Shown here piece after piece: positions 49,225 through 61,281 of a DNA stretch of 62,917 nucleotides; position 1 is the stretch's first letter, and each line of letters starts with the position of its first letter. Origin of the DNA: Geosiphon pyriformis (lineage: Eukaryota > Glomeromycota > Glomeromycetes > Archaeosporales > Geosiphonaceae). The translations under genes and the position numbers were made by a program. The notes under the pieces were generated by a model, which worked only from the letters and a program-made list of their open reading frames with translations, made no database searches and was not told the origin of the DNA. The stretch lies in assembly GCA_016748015.1 (NCBI GenBank), contig JAAOMT010000787.1, positions 25,008 through 87,924 on the forward strand, in the 5' to 3' direction.

Positions 49225-52200
49225 TTGGGCAAGGCAATTTCGGCCTTTGGATTATGTCTTCAATGGTGTCTTCTCTGATGTGATACATTCAATCAGTTTT
49301 GATGAGATGTTTGGTGTTATTTCAAATTTGCCCAATAGGAAAACAGCTGGTCTTTCTGGTATCACTAATGAACTTTGGAAATACTGTGACAAGTCGGTCT
49401 TGGATATGCTTTTGGTGCTCTTAAATTTTTGTTTGGATTGTGAATCAGTGCCTGGACCTTGGAGAAAAGCCTGGATCTCAATGATACCTAAATCTTATGA
49501 GTGAGAGGGGGTTCTTACAAATACCTGTCCCATTGCTTTGATTGAGACAACTCGCAAGGTTTTTTTTAAGATTCTTTCAGATCAGATCTCTCTGGCTTGT
49601 AGCACTTTTGATGTCCTCTGTGGGGACAATTTCTCTGTCCTGAAAGGTACATCTACTTAATTGCCTATCTTCGCTATTGGTTTGGTGATCAAAGATGCTT
49701 TGGAAAAGAACCAAGAATTGTGGCTGGTTTTACAGAATATGCACAAAGCTTATGATTCTGTTGGTTGGGAGCATCTTAAAAGAAGTTTGATCAGAATCAA
49801 AATGTGTAACAAATTTATCAGATTTTTTGGTAGCATTTATAATAGTCACACTAACAAAGTAATAACAGATTTTGGTTTGACTGATTCATAATAAATTGGA
49901 TCAAGGGGAGATTTTTTTGCCACTTTTCTGAAGCATATTTTATGACTCACTTTGTGTGAGGTTAAGAGACAGGAGAGCATTTGTAATTACAGGTTGATTT
50001 TTCATTTTATTTTTAAGATTGGCTGGATAGAATCTCAAGCTGGGCTAATGTTGTTTCTGGCTACTGGTGCTTTTGTTAATGATATTATCTGAGTTGGTAG
50101 CAGTCAGGCTGCTACACAACACATCCTCAATATTGCTAGTGATTTTTTTTGTTTAAATGACATTTCGATAAACAATGACAAGATTGTGGCCATTCCTATT
50201 AACTATTAGGTCACTGTTCCTTATCTAACTATTAGTGGTCTGCCAATTTCTATCGCTAAAAGAGGTGAATCTCATCATTATCTAGGGATTTTTTTATTTT
50301 CTAAAAGTCTTTTAAAGCCTAGCTTGGTTAAGGCACATTCAGATGTTTGGTTTTTCATCAATTTCATTCTAAGAAAAGTTATTTCAGATAAACAGTTTGC
50401 TTATTTGGTGTCTTTAGTTCTCCTTTCTATTGTCAGCTACAGAACTCAGTTTAGTTTTATTCCTTTCAGTGTGTATAATAAATAGGACGCTTTGATTTAC
50501 AAGAGCCTGAAATCCAAATCTGGGCTGCCTTTGGACTTTTCCAATGATGTGCTTTATCATTCTTCCTTGTACAATTTAAAAACTTTTAAGCAGATTCAGG
50601 CTGAAAGCAAGTCGGCTTCTGTCATTGCTTTTGTGAATTTGGTTGGTGTTTTGGGTCGTTTGTTTTTTCATAGGTCTCATGATTTCCAGATTCTCAGCTG
50701 GTATTCTCGTCACCCTTTGTTGTTTCCTGTTCATGTTAGAGTCAGCTCTTTAAACAACTTTTTGGCAGGTGTGGTTTGTATTTTTTCTGGGTGTAATTTA
50801 TCTTTGAGTGGCTCTCTGGCTGGTGCTTTTTGTTTTCAGAACAGTACTTTTATGTCTCTAGTTCTTGGTAAGGTGATTTTTTTCAAATGTGTTTTTTTCC
50901 TCAGGCATTATGATATTGTTTTCGTAGAACAGCTTTGTAACTGGAATGGCATTGTTTTTGATTGGAAGACTTTCAAGCATTAGAAAAGACTGGACCCCCA
51001 TGGCCCGGTTCCCTTCTGGTTTGATCTTTCTGTTCGTTTTTTTGGTGGTATTGCTTCTCTTTCTGGTCATTCTCCTCATGAAGGTGTTTGTGGCTCTTCT
51101 GACATCCGTCAGTCTCTTGGTTTTGGTGTTATTTGTAATGATCTGTTGAATGTTGGTGCTGCCTGCCTCTCTGTATACACAGATGGATCTCTGAGTAACT
51201 TGAGTACTGTTGACATGTTGGCTGGTGCTGCAGTTTTCTTTGAGGACATTGATTCAGATCTGGGTATGGAGGTTTCTGGTTTGGTTTCTTTTACTTTGGC
51301 GGAGTTGCAGGCTATTGCTTTAGCTTTTGAGTGTGTTTCTTTTTTTCATTCAGTTGACTTGTTCTCGGACAGCCAGGCAGCTTTAGATGCTTGCAGGTTA
51401 GAGCCTTTATCAGTTGGCCCTAATTTCAGGAATTGTTGTTGGATTGAGTGCTGTCATATCGCCAATGTCATTTGTCGCAAAAATTTGGATGTTAATTGAA
51501 TTAAGGTTAAGAGCCATTTGGGTGTTTCAGGCAACAAGTGTGTTGATGCATTTGCTAAAAATGCTGCCCTTTCTGCCTGACATCTGCCCCACTTGGTCAG
51601 TAAGAGGTTTTTGAAGACTAGTGTTAATACAGTTTCTGGTAATTTAAGGCATTTTGTTTGTGATGTATTCAGATCAATCCATCGCATGTATTGGGAGGTT
51701 GGTTCTGGTTTCCAAGTTGTTCCAGGTTGTTTGTGTGCTAATATTGACTGGTTGAGGTCTTCTCTGGTTTGGCACTTTGACTCCCACTTGGCTTTAAGTT
51801 TCACTAGTGTGTAAACTGCTGGTCTTTGGACGTATTTTATGAAGGCTTTTCATTGTTGGCTTCCTGTTGCTGTGTGGAAGCATTTATATAATAGGAGTTA
51901 TCCCAGTGTAATGTATTTGTTTTGTGGTGATATCGAAGTCTCGGACCATATTTTTTCTTGTACATTTAACACTGTTGGTCGTGTTCAGTTGTTAAATACT
52001 TATATATTAGCTTGGGAGACATGTTCTAGTTTGGTTCAGTCTTCTTCGTGTGTCTCACAGTTGTTGTCTTTTTGTGTTGCTAATGTTGCAGTTGGTGCTG
52101 CTCTGTATAAGAGTTTTGTTTTTGGTGATTGGAATCATGAATCAGTTTTGGTTTTCAGAGATTTTGGGATTGTAACATTGGTCATTGTGGATTTTGTGTG

Positions 52201-52389
52201 TGCATTTTGTCTCTCTTTTTGGGATGATATTTGGCTGGTTTGTGCTAAATACCAGGCTTTCATGGAGAAAAATAGGCTGATTCCACATGATAGTTCTATC
52301 CCAGCCTCAGTTTCTGGTTCTCTTATGTTGTTTTCTCCTGGTGTGGTTAGATTGTTGGGTGTTGCTAAGGCTTTTGGTGTTGGTTTTGG
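49225..52389 (+). pseudogene. LINE ORF2 part 2: RT, RNase H and zinc motif
   Basis: The LINE resumes with ARQFRPLDYVF. RT motifs include RKTAGLSGITNELWKY, NTCPIALIETTRKV, DFGLTDS and the catalytic box, read as FVND (Asn codon 50,078-50,080) followed by a TGA for the expected Trp. RNase H (51,165-51,560) keeps VYTDGSL, LAELQAIALAFE and LFSDSQAALDA. Near 51,930-51,960 a terminal CCHC-like motif has lost its first Cys (Tyr instead). Stops at about 49,500, 49,658, 49,889, 50,091, 50,483, 50,981, 51,498, 51,579 and 51,812 are all in one frame, with no indels. The segment ends at the insertion of element B. Confidence 0.9.
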
Positions 52390-53368
52390 TGTTACCAGAT
52401 GAAATTAGAGATATTATTTAGCATGAAATTATCTTATAATTCTTATCATTAATTAGCATATATTATCGTTTTAAATGATCACTTATTATATTAGCAAAAA
52501 TGTCTGAAATTATCATTTAATTAATAACCCAAATTGTACACAACACCAATGTAACCTAATTGCGATGATCAATCATGCAATACTCCGAACTATGTAACAT
52601 TCAAAAAGTTCGCCGAAATTTGTAGAAATTCGCCGAAATAATTGATAGTTCACTGAAATATCTAATAGTTTGCCGAAATAACTTATAGTTTGCCGAAATG
52701 TATCTTTAGTTTAGCGAAATTGTAGAAAATAGCAAAGTTCGAGTTCATAGAATAGTGTTACAACAAGTTGTATAAAAGAAGAGCTTCTTTCTTCGAGAAA
52801 ATATATCTTACTTTAGATTTATCTCTTAAAACTGTTCCTATACACACAAAAAGAAATAAATATCAAATAATTCGAAAAACCAAATTCTTTAATTATTGTA
52901 CTTGGAAAATTCCCAAAATCCAACTAACATTTTGAAATTGATTAGCTACCAATTTCAGTAAACTGTTAGTGACTCCAGGCCTGAATAGAAAACATTTCCC
53001 TTGATAAGATCCTATTTCTTTTACACTTCTTTTATTTTTCTTTCTTTTCTTATTACAATCATTAGGGTAGCCTACAGACGAGATTCCTGTAGAAGAATTG
53101 ACTTTTACAGCAAAGTAACTACACATTTTAGTGAGCTTCCAGACAAGCAATTCCTGGGAAAGAGTTAACGTTTACTACAACGTAACTACATAAAGCAACT
53201 GGCACGGAATTGGCCATTCCACTCATAAGCCCAGCAAGTTCAAATTATAGGAGATAATTTGAAGATAAATTCAGTTACTGGACGTTTAACCACATCCAGA
53301 AAACGTGAATTCACAGCAAATAAGTATCAACAACATTACAGAAAAGAGACCAAAAACCTCCAGTAACA
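52390..53368 (+). repeat. 5' LTR of element B
   Basis: TGTTACCAGA to CCAGTAACA. It contains six GCCGAA-type motifs at 52,609-52,720 and TATAAAAG at 52,771-52,778. It differs from the 3' LTR by scattered, mainly transition changes, so the insertion is not recent. The solo LTR at 20,653-21,635 belongs to the same family. Confidence 0.93.
52609..52722 (+). promoter_or_regulatory. Six-copy 20-bp motif array in LTR B
   Basis: The core TTYGCCGAAAT recurs at 52,609, 52,629, 52,649, 52,669, 52,689 and 52,710, that is five spacings of 20, 20, 20, 20 and 21 bp. It lies about 50 bp upstream of TATAAAAG. The array is kept in the 3' LTR and in the solo LTR, where C-to-T changes blur some units. A transcription-factor binding cluster is inferred. 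Confidence 0.55.
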
Positions 53369-53386
53369 TTTGGTGCTCTCCCACGG
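53369..53386 (+). other. Probable primer-binding site of element B
   Basis: TTTGGTGCTCTCCCACGG follows the 5' LTR. It shares its first ten bases with element A and carries the TGG expected opposite a tRNA 3' end. Confidence 0.55.
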
Positions 53387-53413
53387 AAATAACACAGCAA
53401 AAACAAATTCAAA

Positions 53414-54900
53414 GTGGCGACCACACCAGACACAACAACTCTAGAGTATTACCAATCAATTTACACCCACTGCAAGCAAAAATTCAACATTCCAGACGGA
53501 ATTAAAGTTGTCAAAAAATCAGTTTACCAATACATTGAAAACCGCATTAACAATTATCTTTTTGGAAATTATAATATCTCAGAAGTTAGAAACAACCTTT
53601 ACAATAATTTAGTACACTATTCACAGTTGGAAACTGAAGACCTTAATAGTGAAACACTTGCCACTTACTTTTACGAACTTAATTTTAACATTATCAAATA
53701 CTGTGAAGAAACATATCTAGTGCAGTCTCAATACACCATTGATTTTGAATTGGAAACAGAAACAAGCAACAAAAACAAATTAAAGCAATATTCAAGAACC
53801 ATCCCAAATACTCCAACACTACCGAAAACAACTGCCAAACATTTACAAACACCTGAACAAGGAACCAGTTCAAAACTTCTACTTACTATCACACCTTTTC
53901 TAGCTTCACTTGCACAAGCACAAACACCTAATTCACTCTTGAATTGATTTGCAAGACCAGAAGATTTTACATCACTCAGAAGTTTCATCAAACAACAAAA
54001 ACCCCTTCAAACTAGTTCCAATCTCCTTGATTTTCTAGCTGAAAATCAAAGTGAACACTTTGAGACAGCAGCAAACGAAAAAAACAACTCTGAAATAACC
54101 GAAGAAGAATCAATAAACAGTGAAAATGAAGAAAACAAAATGACAACATACATCGCAAAAATCTCTGAATTCAATGGAGAAGATATTGAGACCAGTCCCT
54201 AAGAATGGCTTGACCAAGTTACTAAAGCTGGAGATGCAAATGGATGGAATGCTGCCAGAATGTTAAGAACAATTCCCTACTTTCTCAAAGGAATAGCAGG
54301 AGAATGGTTTGAAAACCTTGCCACCCCATTCAATGATTGGAATGCTTTCAAAGCAGCCTTCCTTGAACAGTTCACCGACAATAATACCTCTATCATTCTT
54401 CGCAATCATTTTTGAAATATCAAACAAGAACCCTCCAAATCCGTTATGACTTATATTGGGAAATTCAACAAACTTCTCAGACGGATTTGCCAACTCGAGA
54501 CAAATGATTATTATTCTGATGCTCAAATCTTGGATCAATTTATCGCTGGTCTAAAAGATAAACTAATTAAAAAGGTTTGTCCACATGCACCAGAAGATTT
54601 AAACTCTGCAATACAGCACGCGAAAAGATATGAAATGGCCATAGAAGAAGCCAATTATACAAAACTTGTAAATTTGGCAATTGGAGAAACCAGTTCAGCA
54701 GCTGAGGAAAAAATTGACCAACTCACATAAAAAGTCGAAAACTATTTTATCAACTAACAACAACAACAATCCCAAAGATATTAACCACCCCAAAGATGAA
54801 ATCAAAATAACTTTGCACCACTTTCCAATAACCAGCCCCAAAATTGCCATTACTGTGGAATCTCTGGCCACTGGAAAAGAGATTGCAGAAAGCTGCAACG
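53414..54900 (+). pseudogene. Element B gag
   Basis: The frame starts near 53,414 with a helical N-terminal region that is open to 53,946. A Ser/Glu-rich linker follows, then a capsid domain (about 54,150-54,720, with AGEWFENLATPFNDWNAFKA). A CX2CX4HX4C knuckle (CHYCGISGHWKRDC) lies at 54,845-54,886. Stops at about 53,944, 54,200, 54,412 and 54,728 fit CAA-to-TAA, CGA-to-TGA or TGG-to-TGA changes. The N-terminal region is not recognisably similar to that of element A, while the capsid domain is. Confidence 0.85.
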
Positions 54901-55162
54901 AGACCAACAAAATAGGGGTAATCAATGTTACTCTCTACCACAGTAATCTTATTATCAACCATTACCACCAGCTTACTATCCACCAAGACCCCAATACCAA
55001 AATAACTATTATCAGCCCGCCCCACAACCAATCCAACAGTAATACCAACAACCACCCACACAATATTATCAAGTACCTACTCGAAAACTGATTACACAAA
55101 ATCAATTCACACCACAAAACTGATACCAAGTAAACAACAGTAGAATCAATTCGAACAACCAA

Positions 55163-55867
55163 TTGATTTTCCGAAATACCACTCAATCAAGACCCAACCA
55201 TTACCACACTCAACCCAGTTATTTAACAATGCCGGAAGAACAGGATTTTCACCATACTGTACTCTTGGAAGGTAGAGCTGCAGCACAACAACAACAAAAC
55301 CCTTTTCATAACCACATCACTATTCTACCAGCCCAAATTGCTGAAAATGCCAATCTTTCTAATATCTTTCTTTTTGAATTTGAAGCAAATGAATCACCAT
55401 TCTTGCTTAGCAATGCAGTGGCTAATGAGCAAAAAGCCATCACTGCAATGTACGCAGAAGCTGAAGTAGAAGGAAAGCCAATTCGCTTGATCCTAGACAG
55501 TGGATCAGCCGGAAGCATTATTACCTACCAGTTAATACAACAGTTGAAAAGAAATGTTGACCGACCAGCTCAAACAGTAATCATTACTGCCGATGGCATA
55601 AAAAAGACACCAGTGAGAGAAATTGACAATTTTCCATTCACTCTTGATGGAATTACCATTCCAGTCAAAGTTCTTGTAATGAACGCATCCCAGTACCAAG
55701 CTCTTGTCAGAAATGATTGGCTTCAAAAAGCCAATGCTAATCTGAATTGGGAAACACAAGAGTTAACAATCTCCTACCAAGAACAACATGCCCAAGTACC
55801 TACCATTTGTGGTACATTTAACAAATGCTCTATACTTCAACAACAATGGACAAGGAATAAAACCTGA
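55163..55867 (+). pseudogene. Element B aspartic protease
   Basis: An open stretch of 234 codons in the gag frame contains LILDSGSAGSII (Asp codon 55,496-55,498) and KAITAMYAEAEVEG, both matching element A. The active-site Asp-Ser-Gly is intact. The stretch ends at 55,865 and overlaps the dUTPase frame by about 80 bases. Upstream, two stops separate it from the Gln/Tyr-rich tail of gag. Confidence 0.85.
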
Positions 55868-56483
55868 AAAAGCACATGAAATTGATGCTAGATATGACCT
55901 AAGATATCCAGGCAAGGATACTCTTGTTCTCAAACCCAAATCTCTCACAAAAATCAACCTCAAAATTGCATTCGAAATCCTGCCAGGAGCAATGGTTCAA
56001 ATCGCCTCTCGGTCCTCTCTGGCAAGCAAAGGAATCAATGTCAGAGGAGGAATAATCGATGCTGGATATACTGGAGACATAACAGTAATGCTTCAAAATG
56101 AGACTAACTAACTATTCAAGATTGAACATGCTGAAAAAATTGCCCAAGCTATTTACCTACCCTTAATCAACATTTTGGGTTTGCAACTAGTCAATCAAAG
56201 AGAACAATTAGGAAAAAGCGATAGAAGAACTCAAGGTTTTGGTTCAATTAGACGATTCACAGTTCCAGTTAATATAGCTCTTAACACACAGAATGAATCC
56301 CACCAGATTCTCAGACTTCTACAACTGATTACCATCTCACCCTTTGGAGAACATCCAGAAATTTACACTTGCACAAAGCCAACAACCACACAACAAATTT
56401 TTGAGTCCAATGAACAAGTCTGCTTGGAACATAATATTTTAATCCCAAACATTTATATTTCAGAAGGAACAAAAAAAGTCTGA
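55788..56483 (+). pseudogene. Element B dUTPase domain and linker
   Basis: Motifs run YDLRYPG, ASRSSLASKGI, GGIIDAGYTGD, KIAQAIY and GFGSIRR. Unlike element A, the catalytic Asp of motif 3 is present (56,058-56,060). Motif 5 differs from the usual Gly-Ser-Thr-Gly by Ile and Arg. One stop (56,109) splits the domain. The frame is +1 relative to protease and is shared with RT. The linker to 56,690 has a further stop at about 56,481. Confidence 0.9.
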
Positions 56484-56690
56484 GTTACTTTTTACAACCC
56501 CAATAATTACCCCATAATTTTATTAAATAATTTAGAAATTGGAGTTATTCACAGTAATATATTTCAACAAGAATTACCCCAAACAGTCCCCAATTTCTCT
56601 GAAATTATTGGACATTTACTACCAAAAATCAACCCAAACCCTAGCTCTGAAAACTACTATGTTGTCATAGAAAAACTATCTCGAATCAAC

Positions 56691-58095
56691 ATGGGACAAC
56701 TTGAACTACAACAACAGACCCAGCTCAAAGAACTAATTGCAGAATTTGCTGATATCTTCGCCGAAAACAACAATGACTTAGGAAGAACTGATTTGGTTCA
56801 ACACCAAATCTATACAGGAGATGCCAAACCTAAGCGACAACAAGCCTACCAAGTTGCTCCAGAAAGTCACCAATTTATCCAAGAAGAAGTACAACGGATG
56901 CTTAACAATGAGCTTATTCAACCATCAATGAGCCTATGGGCCTCACCTGTGGTTCTAGTTAAAAAGAAAAATGGAAAGATACGATTTTGTGTTGATTACT
57001 GACAACTCAACAGTGTCACTATTGGAAATGCCTACCCTCTTCCCCAAATTGATGACATGTTGGATGCCCTTAGAAAGTCCAAATACTTTTCAACATTAGA
57101 TTTAGAGAGTGGATACTGACAAGTTGCTATGGATCCCAAAGACCGCCCCAAAACAGCATTCACTACTCAAGGAGAAAATTACGAGTTCAATGTAATGCCT
57201 TTTGGATTATGCAATGTACCAGCAATATTCCAAAGACTCATGGATGTTGTTTACAAAGGCCTCCTTTGGAAATCAGTAGTAGTTTATCTTGATGACACTG
57301 ATGTTTATTCACCATCTTTTGAGCTACATTTAATTCACCTGCGAAAAGTTTTTCAACAATTACGGAAAGCAGGATTGAAACTGAACATTGAAAAATGCTA
57401 CTTCGGAAAAACAAGTTTAGCTTTTCTTGGTCACATTGTTAGCAAAAATGGAATTAAACCAGACCCTAGAAAAATCAGTACTGTCAAAAACTTCAAGACT
57501 CCACAAAATACCACAGAATTAAGAGGATTTATTGGATTAGCATCCTATTACTGAAAATTCATCAAAGGATTTTCAGAAATTGCAAAACCCTTCAACCAGC
57601 TCACTACAAAAAATGTCAAATACAAATGAACAAAAGAACACCAAAATGCCTTCGAAATACTCAAGGAAAAACTCACAACAGCCCCAATTCTCACCTACCC
57701 AGACTTCAGCAACCAATTCTGGTTAGCAACTGATGCTTTTTATACTGCCTTTGGTGCCATCCTATCACAGTTAGATGACAATAGAAATGAGTGAGTAATT
57801 GCTTATGCTAGTAGAACATTAAAGCCAGCCGAAAAGAACTACTCTGCAACAGAATTAGAAACCACAGCAGTAATCTGGGCCCTACATCACTTCAACCTTT
57901 ACCTCAGACCCAAAGAATTCGATATTATCACTGATAATATTGGACTTAAATGGCTTCAAAACAAAAACACCCAGCTGAATATAAAACAAACCTGATGGAC
58001 AGGATTTTTAGCTAATTACCAATACATTGTATACCACAAACCAGGAAAACTTCACACCAACGTTGATTGTCTCTCAAGGATGAGGCAAGATTAGA
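56691..58095 (+). pseudogene. Element B reverse transcriptase and RNase H
   Basis: RT shows LGRTDLVQHQI, KKKNGKIRFCVDY, LDLESGY, FGLCNVPAIFQRLM and an intact YLDD (57,285-57,296). RNase H keeps TDA in LATDAFYTAFGAILS, a Glu in SATELETTAVIW and TDN. Stops at about 56,999, 57,117, 57,552, 57,628, 57,793, 57,993 and 58,093 sit at positions where element A or the family has Trp, Arg or another codon one transition away. There is no internal frameshift. Confidence 0.92.
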
Positions 58096-58142
58096 AACAA
58101 AACCGACACCCAATTGAATTAACAGCATCAAAACAACAAACA

Positions 58143-59500
58143 ATGAACTCCGAAAACTACAACAATCTCAAACAATATTTGGAGACATTAATAATCCCAA
58201 CATATTGGTCCCCAGATGAAAAACATCGGTTACAACAACATTATCTATCATCAAAATTTCAAAAACCCAACCAAACCACTCAGATTAATACAAGAACAGG
58301 AAAAAGAGACCATTTTATACAACATGCATTCGGATCCTTTATTAGCACATTTCGGAAAAGATAGCACCACCCAAAGAACACTAGAATACTACTTTTGGCC
58401 TCGAATGAGAAAAGACATTCACGAATATGTCGAATCTTGTGATAGTTGTCAAAGAAGAGAAGGAACTTGCCCTACAGAACCTTTAAATCCAATCAAAGTT
58501 GGACAGCCTTTTGACAGAGTTGGTATCGATTTAGTTGGACCACTATCTATTACCACTCAAGGAAACCGTTATATTGCAGTAGCTGTAGACTATCTTACTA
58601 AATGGCCTAAAGCCAGAGCCATTCAACGAGCAGATGCAAAATCAGTAGCAAATTTTATCTATGAAGACATCATTTGTAAACATGGATGTCCAATTGAACT
58701 TTTATCTGATCAGGGAACACACTTTGTGAACAACCTGATACAAGAAATTTGTGAACGATTCAATGTCAAAAGACCTCTGTCTTTGCCCTACCATCCACAA
58801 ACAAACGGACTTGTGGAACATTTTAACAGAACATTGTGTGAGTCATTAGCCAAAGTCTCAACCAATTTTGAGCAAGAATAAGATCTCTTTATTCCATTAG
58901 TGTTACTAGCATATAGGACATTAAAACAAGATACCATGAAACACACACCATTTGATTTAACTTATGGAAGGACAGCAACGTTACCAATTAGTTTCACAGT
59001 GGAAACATACCCAACACAACTGATTAATGAAAACAATTTCCAAGAAACGCTTCAGCGAAGAGCCTACACTCTGCTTAGTACATTAGAAGGAAAATGACGA
59101 ATAGCAGCCACCCATATTGAACACTTCCAAGCTCAACAAAAAGAACGGCATGATGACAAATTGCCTTCAGTCACCAATAAATTCAAAATTGGAAACAAAG
59201 TTCTCTTACACAGAACTAAAGCTGAAAAACAATGGAGTAGAAAATTTGAAAATAAATGAGATGGCCCATTTTTTATCCATAAAGTCCTAGGCAATAGATC
59301 ATACAAGCTAAGACTTGATGACAAAATCCTAGCAAAAGTTGCATATAGAGATTGTTTGAAACACTATCATTCCAGAAACAATCCTGAACCATTAATTCCA
59401 CAAATTGGTACATATTCTTCTTTGGTCAGTTCTGAAGATATTCTCCGAAACTTAGAACCAATAGTTGTCATTGAACAACCTTTCAACTTGAACACTTAAT
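58143..59500 (+). pseudogene. Element B integrase with GPF module
   Basis: After a spacer in the RT frame, the reading shifts near 58,250 to a third frame. The zinc-binding end reads LLAHFG and SCDSCQRRE. The core has IDLVGPL, LSDQGTHF and YHPQTNGLVEHF, so all three acidic residues are present (Glu codon 58,816-58,818). A stop at about 58,879 cuts the core and another follows at 59,095. The GPF motif (DGPFFIHKV, then YKLRL) is near 59,265. A TAA at about 59,499 ends the domain. Confidence 0.9.
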
Positions 59501-59616
59501 TTAATTTTACTAGTCATTCTCTTATAATTTAGAAACAATTTCACAAAAACAAAAACAAAAATAACATAAAAACCCATACACCAAAAATAATTTTTATTTT
59601 TTTTCAATTGCTTATA

Positions 59617-60171
59617 ATGACTATTCCTCAAAACATTCAACAATTATCCCAAAAACTAATGTTAGCTTTAAAAACAATACCCAAATTATCTATTACTGTT
59701 ATTGAAAACCACATTAATTATACCCAAACAAAAGTAGTTACAAATTTAGCCCCAAACTCACGAAAATATCATCCATATAAAAAGAACACAAGAAGTTATA
59801 CTGGAATTTACCTGCCAGAACTTTTAAAGCTTGCTTTAAGAGAAAGCCTAATGCTCACTCCGATTAGTATTTCACCAAATGCTACAATTCAACAAAAACT
59901 TCAACTGTGTTTCAATGAGGAAAACACTGAATATCCTCTAATCTATAGATATTTTCACATTGGAAAAACACTCTACGAACGGAAACTAGAACTTACAACA
60001 GCAAACTTCACAAAAGAAGCTATTCAGAAACAACTCCACAACGAATTCAAGACAACAGCTGGATTAACAAACAGTCGCTACAGGCTTAGAGCCACTCTTA
60101 GACTTTATGACCTATTCCATACCTGTGAAAATGTACTACAAAACCCAATTTTTCAATCTTTGAAGATTTAA
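59617..60171 (+). CDS. Intact 184-aa ORF between integrase and 3' LTR of element B
   Basis: An ATG at 59,617 opens 184 uninterrupted codons in a position where Ty3/gypsy elements usually have nothing or an envelope gene. The protein is basic and mostly helical in character. It has no signal peptide, transmembrane helix or Cys motif. Segments such as PLIYRYFHIGKTLYERKLE and RYRLRATLRLYDLF have a loose counterpart in the damaged ORF at 47,779-48,310 of element A. About 115 bases of A-rich leader separate it from the integrase stop. Function is unknown. It is notable that it has no stop in an element where every other domain has been broken. Confidence 0.65.
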   Translation: MTIPQNIQQLSQKLMLALKTIPKLSITVIENHINYTQTKVVTNLAPNSRKYHPYKKNTRSYTGIYLPELLKLALRESLMLTPISISPNATIQQKLQLCFNEENTEYPLIYRYFHIGKTLYERKLELTTANFTKEAIQKQLHNEFKTTAGLTNSRYRLRATLRLYDLFHTCENVLQNPIFQSLKI

Positions 60172-60288
60172 TACATTGGAAAGCTCACAGAACTGAAATT
60201 TCAACAATTTTCAGACCAAATTTCTTTAATAATTTTAGATTATTATCTGGAAAAAACAGACAGTACTTGGACTTCGATGGAGCTCAGT

Positions 60289-60304
60289 CTTGAGAAGGAA
60301 GTTA
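60289..60304 (+). other. Polypurine tract of element B
   Basis: A purine-rich GAGAAGGAAG stretch directly precedes the 3' LTR. GGAGCTCA lies just upstream, as in element A. Confidence 0.55.
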
Positions 60305-61281
60305 TGTTACCAGACAAAATTAGAAATATTATTTAGCATGAAATTATCTTATAATTTCTATTATTAATTAGCATATATTATTGTTTTAAATAATCACTTA
60401 TTATATTAGCAAAAATGTCTGAAATTATCATTTAATTAATAACCCAAATTGTATACAATACCAATATAACCTAATTGCAATGATCACTCATGCAATACCC
60501 TGAACTATGTAACATTCAAAAAGTTTGCCGAAATTTGTAGAAATTTGCCGAAATAATTGATAGTTCACTGAAATATCTAATAGTTTGCCAAAATAACTTA
60601 TAGTTTGCTGAAATGTATCTTTAGTTCAGCAAAATTGTAGAAAATAGCAAAGTTCGAGTTTATAAAATAGTGTTATGACAAGTTGTATAAAAGAAGAGCT
60701 TTTCTTTTCGAGAAAATATATCTTACTTTAGATTTATCTCTTAAAACCGTTCCTATACACACAAAAAAAAAAATATCAAATAATTCGAAAAACCAAATTC
60801 TTTAATTATTGTACTTGGAAAATTCCCAAAACCCAACTAATATTTTGAAATTGATTAGCTACCAATTTCAGTAAACTGTTAGTGACTCCAGGCCTGGATA
60901 GAAAACGTTTCCCTTGATAAGATCTTATTTCTTTTACACTTCTTTTATTTTTCTTTCTTTTCTTATTATAATCATTAGGGTAGCCTATAGATGAGATTCC
61001 TGTAGAAGAATTGACTTTCACAGCAAAGTAACTACACATTTTAGTGAGCTTCCAAATGAGCAATTCCTGGGAAAGAGTTGACGTTTACTACAACGTAACT
61101 ACATAAAGCAACTGGTACGGAATTGGCCATTCCATTCATAAGCCCAGCAAGTTCAAATTATAGAAGATAATTTGAAGATAAATTCAATTACTGGAGGTTC
61201 AACCACATTCAGAAAACGTGAATTCACAGCAAATAAGTATCAACAACATTACAGAAAAGAGACCAAAAACCTCCAGTAACA
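60305..61281 (+). repeat. 3' LTR of element B
   Basis: 977 bp, TGTTACCAGA to CCAGTAACA, with the GCCGAA-type array at about 60,524-60,640 and TATAAAAG at 60,686-60,693. It has more T and A than the 5' LTR at several array positions. Confidence 0.93.

Larger units (their letters stand above)
52390..61281 (+). mobile_element. Ty3/gypsy element B, nested in the LINE
   Basis: An 8.9-kb LTR retrotransposon with LTRs of 979 and 977 bp. The flanks are TTGG (52,386-52,389) and TCGG (61,282-61,285), a 4-bp target duplication with one transition. Domain order is gag, zinc knuckle, protease, dUTPase, RT, RNase H, integrase with GPF motif and an intact extra ORF. It lacks the Cys-rich segment of element A. 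The active-site residues I can check are kept, but more than ten nonsense changes and two frame switches disable it unless some are programmed. Confidence 0.93.

Noticed and set aside
54695-55186. Hydrophobic minus-strand frames rich in Val, Leu and Ile as membrane proteins
   Set aside because: They are the complement of the Gln/Asn/Pro/Tyr-rich tail of element B gag.
59617-60171. Envelope gene in the post-integrase position
   Set aside because: There is no signal peptide, hydrophobic anchor, cleavage site or cysteine pattern.
52390-61281. Reassignment of TGA to Trp to explain stops in element B
   Set aside because: TAA and TAG interruptions are also common, and many TGA sites fit CGA. Host genes in the window use the normal code.
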